Shown here piece by piece: positions 45,001 to 53,890 of a DNA stretch of 64,000 bases. Made by a program: the position numbers and the translations under genes. The notes beneath the pieces were generated by a model, which searched no databases, was not told where the DNA came from, and worked only from the letters and a program-made list of their open reading frames with translations. Position 1 is the first letter of the stretch. Each line of letters begins with the position of its first letter. The stretch lies in NCBI GenBank assembly GCA_947471745.1, contig CANJKZ010000825.1, forward strand, positions 744,001-808,000, given 5' to 3'. The DNA comes from Closterium sp. Naga37s-1. Its lineage: Eukaryota; Streptophyta; Zygnematophyceae; Desmidiales; Closteriaceae.

Positions 45001-48000
45001 GAAACAGGCTCCGAAGGAGGGGCGGCTGCACCAAGTGAACGAGGCGGAGCTCACGGAGGTGAGAAGGGGGGTGGAGGGGTTGGAGGGGAGAAACGGAACT
45101 GGGGTATGTATTTCGCCGTTGGGATGGGAGGGCCGGCTGCATCAAGTGAACGAGGCAGAGTCATGGAGGTGAGGGGTTGGGGGGGTGAAGAAGGGGGCAG
45201 GGGAAAGGAGGGGAGGTGTTGGGAAGAAGGGGAGGGAAAATGGTGCTGCCATAGCAGCTAGCACCGGAGTAATTCCAAATCACCTGATTTCGCCCTCTCT
45301 CTCCCCTCTCTCTCTCCTCTCTCTCTCTCCCCTCTCTCTCTCCCCTCTCTTTCTCCCCCCTCTTTCTCCCCCCTCTCTCTCCCCTCTCTCTATCCCCCCT
45401 CTCTCTCCCCTCTCTCTCTCCCCTCTCTATCCCCTCTCTCTCTCCCCTCCCTCTCTCCCCTCTCTCTCTCCCCTCTCTCTCTCCCCTCTCTCTCTCCCCT
45501 GCAGGAGTCGGGCACGTGGGAGGAGGAGGGCGAGGCGGCCGCACAGCCGGAGCAGCTATCCGTGACTATCCGAGCCACCTTTTCTTCCACTCTCTTACCG
45601 CACCCCCCTCTCCCTGTCCCTTCAATCCTCTCTGTCGCCTCCCCCACAGGAGTCAGGCACTTGGGAGGAGGAGGACGAGGAAGCAGCGCAGCCGGAGCAG
45701 CTAGCCCGGGAGTATCGGCGGCTGATTCTGCCCTCTCTTTCCCTTTCTTCTTTCACCCCTCCCTATCTCTCTCTCTTTCCCACAGGAGTCGGGTGCATGG
45801 GAGGAGGACGAGGAAGCAGCGCAGCCGGAGCAGCTAGCTCCGGAGTACCGGCGGCTTTTGAGACGTCTCACAAGCAGCAAGCTCCAGAGTACCGGCGGCT
45901 GATTCTGCCCTCTCTTTCCCTTCCCTCTTTCACCCCTCCCTCTCTCTCCCCCCTCTCCCCCACAGGAGTCGGGCACGTGGGAGAAGAGGACGAGGAAGCA
46001 GCGCAGCCGGAGCAGCTGGCCCCGGAGTATCGGCGGCTGATTGCCATTCCGGGCGGCAAGCTGACGGCGGGGCAGACGGTGGAGGACGGGCTGAGACTCT
46101 CAGAGTGAGAGGCAACGGCGAGGACCGGAGAGTACTTCACATCACACTCACCCAGCCTTGTCTTCCCTCGTACCACACCTCTTCTCCGCACCGCACCACC
46201 TCCTTCTCTCCTTCCTCTGTCTCTTTGCAACAGGAGTCGGGCACGTGGGAAGAAGAGGACGAGGAAGCAGCGCAGCCGGAGCAGCTAGCACCGGAGTACC
46301 GGCGGCTGATTGCCATTCCGGGCGGCAAGCTGACGGCGGGGCAGACGGTGGAGGATGGGCTGAGACTCTCAGAGTGAGAGGCAACGGCGAGGACCGGAGA
46401 GTACTTCACATCACACTCACCCAGCCTTGTCTTCCCTCGTACCACACCTCTTCTCCGCACCGCACCACCTCCTTCTCTCCTTCCTCTGTCTCTTTGCAAC
46501 AGGAGTCGGGCACGTGGGAAGAAGAGGACGAGGAAGCAGCGCAGCCGGAGCAGCTAGCACCGGAGTACCGGCGGCTGATTGCCATTCCGGGCGGCAAGCT
46601 GACGGCGGGGCAGACGGTGGAGGACGGGCTGAGAGACACCGGCGAGGGGCCGCCCAAGCGCGTCAGCTTCAGCGAATCGCAGCTCACCAACACGACCAAG
46701 ACGTGCCCCAAGGGGCTAGTGAGGTGAGGGGGATGGGCAGGATGTTAGTTGCGCAGGTGAATGGTGGTGGGTAGTGGTGGTGAGTGGTAGTGAGTGGCGA
46801 GGCAACGGCGAGAGGCCGCCCAAGCAAGTGCGCTTCAGTGAGTCACAGCTCACCAACACGGCCAAGACGTGCCCCAAGGGTCTTGTGAGGTGAGCGGTGG
46901 TGAGCGGTGGTGAACGGTGGTGAGTGGTGGTCAGTGGCGAGACACGGGCTAGGGGCCGCTCAAGCACGTGAGCTTCAGCGAATCGCAGCTCACCAACACG
47001 ACCAAGACGTGCCCCAAGGGGATTGTGAGGTGAGGCAGAGATGGCTGTGCTGAGGTCAGTGGGAGGGGCAGGTTGGCCGTTAGGCAACGCAAAGGTGGGA
47101 GGGGCAGATTGGGTGTTAGGCAACGCAGAGGCAGGCTCGAGAGCGTGTGTTGTTCACTATAGCACACAAGGTACACATAGCAAACTAGCAAGGGTGCACC
47201 ACCAACAGAATGTATAACAAACTACAGCTACAGCTACAGGCATTTATAGATAGATATATATAATATATCACGACACACCCCCTAAGTGCCTGCAGCGCAT
47301 AGCAATAGCAAGTCACTGAGGGGTGAAAAAAAAAAAAAGCATGGGAAACATCACATATCAGCCATGATAAATGGAAAGACGGTAGGTGCAGGACCCGAGA
47401 GGTGGGCGTGAGAGCAGGTGCCGTGGCTGCAACGAGCAGCAGGACAGCACCGCTCACCACCTCTGGGGCCGTGCCTGCTACAGGCAGCAGTTGCGGTGAT
47501 GGCAGATAGAGCCACAGTGACCTCAGCCACGGCAGATGCAGCAGCGACAGGTGCAGGACCCGGCAGGTGGGCGTGAGAGCAGGCGCTGTGGCTGCAACGG
47601 ACAGCAGGACAGCACCGCTCACCACCTTCGGGGGCATGCCTACTACAGGCAACGGCTGCAAATGCCCGACTTGCTTCTGCCACCCCCTTACCCGCCCACT
47701 CAACCTCTCTGGTGCTGGCGGTGTTGCGGGTGCCTGGTGCTGGCGGGACGGCGTTGGAGCTGGTGCTAGTGCTGGCGGCTGGCGCTGGTACTGGTGCCTG
47801 GTGCTGGCGGCTGGCGCTGGTGCTGGTGCCTGGTGCTGGCGTGACGGCGTCGGTGCCAGTGCTGGAGCTGGTGATGGTGCTGGCGGGTGGCGCTGGTGCT
47901 GGTGCCTGGTGCTGGCGTGACGGCGCGGGAGCTGGTGCTGGTGCTGGCAGCTGGCGCTCGTACTGGTGCCTGGTGCTGGCGGCTGGTGCTTGTGCTGGTG

Positions 48001-51000
48001 CCTGGTGCTGGCGTGACGGCGCTGGAGCTGGTGCTGGTGCTGGCGGCTGGCGCTGGTGCTGGTGCCTGGTGCTGGCGCTGACGGCGCTGGCGGGGTCTCT
48101 GCTGGCGGTGGCACTGCTGGCGGGGTCTCTGCTGGCGATGTAGCTGCTGGGCCACGAGCTCGACACTCACGCCAGCAACCCGCGGCGAAATCGCCAGCGA
48201 AATCGCAAGTGGCCCGCCAGCGAAATCGCCAGCGCGTTCGCCCACACGCCTGCAACCCCGCCGTTGAACCCGCCGACGAGTTGGTGTTCGCCGTAGTGTC
48301 CGCCGCGGCCGTCGTGATGAGCGCCGCGACGCGACGTGACGGCCGCGAACGTACTCGCCGTGGCGCCCGTCACTAAGGTCGCAACTAAGGACGTGACGGG
48401 CGTCATGACGAGTGCGTCAACTGGTGGGCCCATAGGAACGTTATGGCTCTGATACCATGTTACGATAGTAACTTAACTTAGGAACTGGGTTTAGCTAGGG
48501 CATGGGCTTAGGAGCCTAGGCCACGAGTGTCGAGTGGTTTGTGCCAAGGAGAAATGTCGAGAATGTGTGTTTTTCACTATAGCACACAAGGTACATATAG
48601 CAAACTAGCAATGGTGCACCACCAACAGAATGTATATCAAACTACAGCTACAGCTACAGGTACTTATAGATAGATATATATAATATATCACGACAGTCGC
48701 TTGGCCATTCCCCCCTCCACCCACCCCCCATTGTTCTTAAGGACCTGTCTAACCACTTTCCAGCCCTCTCACCTCTGTCCCGCCCGTGTCGCCCTTCCTA
48801 CCCGCTTCACCATCGTTCCCCGCTTTCCTGCCCTGCACCTCCCCCCAGCTTTACACCCCATCTCTTTTCCGTTTGCCCCACCTCTTACCCGTTGCCTATG
48901 TGCCACCCTACACCTTTGTCCAGCCGTTTACCTTAGTCTTACCCTCTGCCACTGTCCTTCCCCCAGCTTAGTTTTGGCCCCAACCTATATTCCCCTCCCT
49001 ATCCCCCTCCCACCCACCTCCCGCTCATCCCACTATCCCCCCAACCCCCCACCCCCCCCCCCCAGCTTCACGCAGCGCAACCTGCTTCGCATCTATCCCT
49101 TCGGGCTGAGGGTGACGTCATCCAACTATGACCCCATGCCGGCATGGCTGCATGGCGCTCAGATGGTCGCCATGAACATGCAGGTGAGCATGCCTGATGA
49201 TGTCATGATGAGCCATGAACATGCAGGTGAGCCTGCATGATGACGTCATGCTGTGCCATGAACATGGAGGTGAGCATGCATGATGACGTCATGCTAAGCC
49301 ATGCCATGCAGTGCTTACACACACTGCAAAGGTCCAATTTCTCTGTTCTGATTTTCGTCACACTCTTCTCTCGTTCAACCTGCCTCACTCCTCCCCTGTT
49401 GTACCCACTGCACTCTTCTCCTTCCCAAAGTCTCTCCACCCAAACCTCCTCTTCACCCTTGCCGCCATCCTTAGGACTACTTCTGGCCTGGATTTTGCGG
49501 CTCCTTGCCAACTGTGCTGCATTGCTGCCCCTCCCATTCTCATGTCTTCCTTCTTTTTCCACCACCTTGTTCCTCGCTCACCCATAACCAGGGCTACGGC
49601 CGGCCTTTGTGGATCGTGCACGGCTTTTTCAGTGCCAATGGCGGGTGCGGCTACATCAAGAAACCTGATTTCTACCTCACGCCTGGGAAGCAGCTGGAGG
49701 GGATCTCTGAGGGGGATGAGAGTGCTGCAGGCAGCACCGAAGGGGTCTATGACCCTTCTGTTCCTCGACCCATCCAAATGACCCTACGGGTAATGTGGCT
49801 ATTTTGAGGGGTTTCTGGTCTGTTATTGCCGCTATCGCGCTGCCATACTGATGGCTGCTGAATGCCTGGCCGAACGCATGATTTGCATTGTTTTTTTGCA
49901 TCTCTGCAAACCCCGTTTCAGACTACCCATTTTCTCTCACTCTTTTCCAGATTTCCATCCTCCTTACCCATCCATCCCTCCTCCCATACTTCTCCCTACC
50001 CCCCACCTTCCCTCTACCCCCCTCCTGTCCCTCACCCCTCTCCTTAACCTTACCCCCTCCTTCCCCTTACTCCCATCCTTGTTATGCTATCCTTTCCCAT
50101 GTTCCCGTCCTTCTTTATCTTATCCTCCGCCTCACCCCCGTCCGTATCCTATCCTGCTCCTTACTCTATCCTCCCTTTACCCCCCGTCCTTCTCCTTGCC
50201 CCCATCCTTCGCCTGGCCTGCAGGTGCGGGTGGTTGTTGGCACGGGGTGGTTGGAGCGGTATGGCAAGGGTCACTTTGACACCTACTCCAAACCAGACTT
50301 CTACTGCAAGGTAAGATGCCGCTTCCTCTTATGAGTTTCCAGAAAAAAACACACTGCAAGCAACCCTTGTTTGCTTGCAGGCATAAGAGTATTGACATGG
50401 CACACTGTACGTACTCCATGCTCCCTGCTCAATGGTCCATGCTCCATGCTTCATGCTGCATGCTCCATGCTTCATTCTCCATGGTAATTTGTGAGGTGCT
50501 GCCATTGAAAATGCCAATCTCCTGATATATAGTGTTCTGCTTTACCCCTGCCCATAACCAGGTGAGCATTGAGGGCGCACCATCAGACTCGGCAGAGAAG
50601 AAGCTTGATACGTGCAGTGACGACTGGTGCCCCTGCTGGGACGGCACTACCTTGGAGTTCCCCCTCATACTGCCCGAACTCGCACTGCTCTGCATTGAGG
50701 TAAACTTATGATATATATACCCTGAGTGTTTCTATTAATTTATTCTCTTGATGGTAAACGTTTTAGTAATTCACTTGCCTATCTCACCCGCCTCACAACT
50801 TTTCTGCCTGTCTGCCAACCCCTTTGCAGGTTTTAGAGAAAGACCAGTTTAATGATGAGTTTGCAGGGCAGGCAGTACTGCCAGTGGCATCACTCAAGCC
50901 AGGCTTCCGCTGCGTGTCGCTGTATGACCGAAAGGGGCATCCTCTTGTGGAGGTTGCTGGAGAGGAGGTTGTGGGACCACGGTTGCTGTGCCATTTTGAG

Positions 51001-51099
51001 ATGGTGTCGTCTAATGAATCAAACGAGGACAAGGCGAAAGCGTTTGAAGAACTTCCCAAGGGGGCTCAAAGAAGTGCAGGAGGTAGTTACGAGGTCTGA
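41252..51099 (+). CDS. PLC: Phosphoinositide-specific phospholipase C, 11 exons, 726 residues
   Basis: PI-PLC cleaves phosphatidylinositol 4,5-bisphosphate at the plasma membrane into IP3 and diacylglycerol. Exons: 41252-41407, 41775-42041, 42311-42507, 42704-42839, 43385-43777, 46503-46723, 49066-49183, 49592-49789, 50224-50310, 50562-50699, 50830-51099; every phase agrees. MGNCC at the start predicts N-myristoylation and palmitoylation. Residues 7-140 match the plant EF-hand-like region weakly. The X domain starts at 142 with [14 protein letters not shown] (His159), VIELDLWPN and VVMHGG (His205). An acidic Ala/Glu-rich linker is followed by the Y domain from about 457 ([35 protein letters not shown]). 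A C2 domain fills 562-720. Exon fragments, minisatellites and an LTR element bloat the introns around exons 5-7. Confidence 0.92.
42047..42077. repeat. Poly(T) tract in PLC intron 2
   Basis: About 31 T residues follow the donor of exon 2. It could be a long pyrimidine tract or the poly(A) of a minus-strand retroposed sequence, but nothing else supports the latter. Confidence 0.8.
42990..43185. repeat. 15-bp tandem array in PLC intron 4
   Basis: Units of GCGACATTGCAGCRT repeat about twelve times with substitutions, between exon 4 and the partial copy of exon 5. Confidence 0.85.
43239..43350 (+). repeat. Truncated copy of PLC exon 5
   Basis: After an acceptor the sequence encoding [19 protein letters not shown] and SPFSLR repeats the start of exon 5 (43385), then turns into intron. 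The complete exon lies 147 bp further on. Confidence 0.85.
43860..45175 (+). repeat. Repeated fragments of the end of PLC exon 5
   Basis: Pieces of the exon end recur many times. GGTGCTGGGGCTGGGGGACG appears at about 43921, 44009, 44097, 44185, 44356 and 44433 with an 88-bp period for the first four. The following part, through GAGCTCATGGAGGTGAG with the donor, recurs at about 44210-44301, 44460-44551, 44677-44717, 44885-44929, 45015-45059 and 45130-45170. Many copies keep a usable donor, so splicing choices here are open. Copy 44356 ends in the palindrome CTTTTGAGGCGCCTCAAAAA. Confidence 0.88.
44808..44874. repeat. (GGGGGA)n tract in a PLC intron
   Basis: About eleven GGGGGA hexamers lie between exon fragments. 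Runs of five G at regular spacing would allow G-quadruplex formation on the coding strand. Confidence 0.85.
45290..45500. repeat. Pyrimidine microsatellite (CTCTCTCTCCCC)n
   Basis: Two hundred bases of almost pure C/T lead up to an acceptor and the first partial copy of exon 6. It would act as a very long polypyrimidine tract. Confidence 0.85.
45505..46502 (+). repeat. Five upstream copies of PLC exon 6
   Basis: The exon start GAGTCGGGCACGTGGGA follows an acceptor at 45505, 45651, 45786, 45966 and 46234, before the complete exon at 46503. The last spacing is 269 bp and that whole 269-bp block is duplicated almost without change. The copies are cut at different points after YRRLI or TVEDGLR. 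The copy at 45786 is cut at CGGCGG and joined to CTTTTGAGACGTCTCACAAG. Confidence 0.9.
46795..47032 (+). repeat. Two extra copies of the PLC exon 6 end
   Basis: The bases encoding FSESQLTNT and KTCPKGL with the donor GTGAGG recur at about 46832-46893 and 46971-47034 after the real end at 46723. Neither has an acceptor of its own. Confidence 0.85.
47138..47275 (-). repeat. Truncated 3' LTR of the PLC-intron element
   Basis: Only the first 138 bases of the 238-bp LTR are present, with a few substitutions. The junction at 47138 goes straight into PLC intron sequence. Confidence 0.85.
47700..48135. repeat. GC-rich minisatellite in the PLC-intron LTR element
   Basis: Units built from GGCGCTGGTGCTGGTGCCTGG and GTGCTGGCGTGACGGCGC repeat about seven times at roughly 50-60 bp, on the primer-site side of the element. 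They encode Pro/Ala/Gln-rich peptides in all frames and are not evidence of a protein. Confidence 0.8.
48458..48695 (-). repeat. 5' LTR of the PLC-intron element
   Basis: 238 bp, complete, next to the tRNA primer site at 48446-48457. It matches 47138-47275 over its first 138 bases in element orientation. Confidence 0.88.
49168..49312 (+). repeat. Triplicated PLC exon 7 donor region
   Basis: CCATGAACATGCAGGTGAGC, the last bases of exon 7 plus donor, is followed at 42-45-bp spacing by two more copies at 49213 and 49257, with TGATGACGTCATG blocks between. The later donors would shift the frame if used. Confidence 0.85.
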
Positions 51100-51475
51100 T
51101 GTAAACTTTGGTCAGGTTAGGCTGTAAGTAGGTAGTTACGAGGTTTTATGCATTCATTTCAGTTGATGCCTTAGTCTAGCCTAGCATCATCTGATGTATG
51201 AAGTGTGGGTATGTCAGCAAGGTAGCAATGTACCTGTCCAGCCTAAGCTGTCACATTTTTTATGCTGGGTTGGGTAGATAGTACAATTGTTGCAACAGCC
51301 ATATTTAATTCAGTTGCACTTGTCAAGAATGTTCCACCAAAATTCATTACTTATTTTTTTCAGTTGCATTTAGCGTTCTAGATGATGAAAATAGAGAATA
51401 TGCAGTAGCAAATGCTCGCTACAATGTTTGGCATCAGACTGAGCTTCATAAGCACATCTAGGCACCAATGAGTCT
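51100..51475. other. Convergent gap between PLC and BZW
   Basis: Both genes end here, tail to tail. The A/T-rich sequence should contain the two 3' untranslated regions and poly(A) sites. No gene or repeat is visible. Confidence 0.5.
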
Positions 51476-53492
51476 TCAGTCTTCTTCGTCTGCTTCTTCC
51501 AACCATTTGATGAAAGGCTCAAGTGCCTTAACAAACAGCTGCCTGTAAAGAAAGAATTGACTAGTTAGACTCCACCCTCAGAGCAAGCTCAGATATCAAC
51601 CCTGACAGCACAGCCCATTCTACATACCTTCCTTTTGGATTGGAACCCTTGTGGAACCAAAGCATGATGGTGTCCTCAGCGAGGACATCACAATCGTAGA
51701 GGGTCCTGACAAACTCGGGAAAGAGGCGCTGGATCTTGGCATCCTCGTAGCACTGCAACTGAATGTGGTAAAGCAGCTCTAGCTCCATCTTGGCAGACGA
51801 GCACACTGCCTCCAAAAGCTTTGCCCAGGATTTGAGCTGCCAAGTAGACCAAATAAAGCCCATGAAATGAGACCATGTCAAGACTTCACCTAAACTAACT
51901 CCGTGCACGGATAAGCAGGTTCCATACATACCTGTCGCAAGGCTGTATTAGAATTCTGTTGCACATTTTTGCCTGACCACTGCACAGCGCCCATGACTGC
52001 ATCCCAAACTGTGCGAACAACATCACCATCTGCCAGGCCGCCCTCCTTCTTTTTCTGCTTAACCATGTCGATCACATCACCCACATCTGTATGCTCTTCC
52101 TCAATCATGTCAGCGAGGGCTGTGTGCAGCTCCTTCAGCTTCACGTCAAACACCACCTTCTTCTGGTAGTCCGCCAACGCCTTCAGGCCCTCGTTGCTGC
52201 AGCAGCAGTAGAAAACGATGGGTTCAATTTCACAAGCAGCAACCATAACACATGGAGCAAGACGACTATATACGTTCTTCCATTCAATATCAGCTTCTTG
52301 GCATGCGCTTTCAGAAAGGTTGGCGCCCTAAACTTCAAGTTGAATAGTCGTACCTGAAGTGTTGTGAAAATGCGTCTGGAGTCCGCTTCTGAGAGGGCAA
52401 GAACTCGATCAGCCGCTGATCGACTTTCCCTTTCTTGAGCAGACCCACAAGGTCATCCATGTTGGTCTCCACCAGATAGACGTGGAAGAAGTCCGTAATG
52501 AAGCCGAGCGAGGTGCCTTTAGTAACAAGCGTGTCATTAAGGAGGGCTATGAAAATGACATCAGGTGCCAGGCCAGTAAACCGCTGTGAGAAGCAGAGGG
52601 CTGTCAACACAGCAAGGCGCTTCCTCTCTTCAGGCTCATACATTTCCTGCACCCAACAGCAGAAAAACGATCAGAATCTACTACATCACCGAGTCAAACA
52701 AGCACCACCTTGCGAAGAGGCTCGCACCAGAGACTGCACCCAGCGGCGCAGCACGTTCTCCAAGGACTTGATCATGAACGGACGGCGCCGCAGAATCTTC
52801 TGGATGAAAAGGACATGCTTGAGAACACCCTCCTTTGTGGGTGGAGAACTGAGCACATTCCACGGCTGCCGCTCTGCCCCCTCCTCTGGCTTGGTTGTGC
52901 CAGGCTGCATACGACCGCCGCTAAGGACCACCTGCGGAAAAGACAAATCATTTTGTTACTAAGAATGCGGCCCAGGCAACGTTTGCCGTCCGTAGACGGG
53001 AAGCAGGGGTTTAAGAAGTAATACCTCGAAGAATGTCTCCCCATATCGAGAAAAATCGAGTTCGGAAGAGTCGATATCCTTCGCTATAAGCTCCTGCAAC
53101 ACATAAGGAAATAATGTCAGCTCCGAGACCCTCGTTCCGTTCAGCTGAGATGACACAGCTCTGCAGCTCACCAAATCCCCCTGGTGATCCGTGTAGATGT
53201 GGACGATCGCATCTGCAAAGCTGGTTGGATCTAAAGGAACCGCAATATTCCTTTTGCGGGTCTTGATCCGCGTGCCACTGGAAAGCGAAATCACCGAATT
53301 AGCTCAAACCACTGCAAAGAGAAATGAGAAAAACAAGACACCATCGCACTTACCCGAGAGTGGGCTTCTCCTTGGAGCTGGAAAGACACAAATGTGACAG
53401 AAATAGACAAAAACATTTTCCATCAGGGCTGTATGCGGAGCAGCGGACGGGACAACAACTGAGGCCAAACGCGAAAAATCTACGAACCTCAT
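51476..53492 (-). CDS. BZW: eIF5-mimic protein (BZW family, W2 domain), 9 exons, 413 residues
   Basis: BZW/5MP proteins resemble the eIF5 C-terminus, bind eIF2 and eIF3, and affect start-codon choice. Minus-strand exons: 53492-53488, 53377-53354, 53277-53172, 53093-53025, 52931-52728, 52646-52354, 52196-51932, 51836-51628, 51542-51476; all phases agree and the length matches the family (about 419). The N-terminus MSSKEKPTLGGTRIKTRKRN is the family signature but is spread over three exons. Later landmarks are FSRYGETFFEV, IQKILRRRPFMIKSLENV, LLNDTLVTKGTSLGFI and the W2 domain (AVQWSGKN, YEDAKIQRLFPEFVR, DTIMLWFHKGSNPKGR, FIKWLEEADEED). The first coding exon has only five coding bases and the second 24. 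No exon fragments lie in its introns. Confidence 0.95.
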
Positions 53493-53890
53493 AAACCTGC
53501 CGGGGAAAACAAGGAAAATAGGCCGAATTCTATTGCAAGCCAATAACTGGCTTGTTCAGGAGGTTCTAGGAGATAATTATGTGAAGCAGGAAGATCTTGA
53601 AAGCGGCGTGGATGACACACCAACAGCAACAAAATGCGGTGACAGCACGCACTTGGATCAGTTGGGTTGGACAGGACGGATGCAGATACGCTAGGCGTTT
53701 TGCAATGACCAGTGGACAAATCCCCGCTTTCAGAACGAACCGTTTGAAAGTGCATCAAGAAAGTGTGGTTGCCTTGAAGAAAACAAGGAGACTGTATAAA
53801 GCATTTTATAGAACAAAACTTCCTACAATGCCTTACAATCTTGATACACCTACAGCCACGTATGTAAGTAGGTGCTACAACCATTTGCCC
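53493..53890. other. Gap between RFC1 and BZW
   Basis: Four hundred bases separate the RFC1 stop from the BZW start on the same strand. They should hold the RFC1 3' end and the BZW promoter and leader. Nothing else is recognised. Confidence 0.45.

Larger units (their letters stand above)
47138..48695 (-). mobile_element. Non-autonomous LTR element in a PLC intron, one LTR truncated
   Basis: On the minus strand the 5' LTR is 48695-48458 (238 bp, TGTCGTGATATATT to CA). It is followed by primer site TGGTATCAGAGC at 48457-48446, a GC-rich repeat interior, a purine tract (CTTAGGGGG, 47284-47276) and a 3' LTR from 47275 that matches only to 47138. The terminal 100 bp of that LTR are missing, so no target duplication can be seen. 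No gag or pol motif is present. The element lies in the intron between PLC exons 6 and 7 and is antisense to the gene. Confidence 0.88.

Noticed and set aside
47185..48255. 356-codon frame rich in Pro/Ala/Gln/His
   Set aside because: It is the tandem repeat interior and LTR of a non-autonomous element, without gag or pol motifs.
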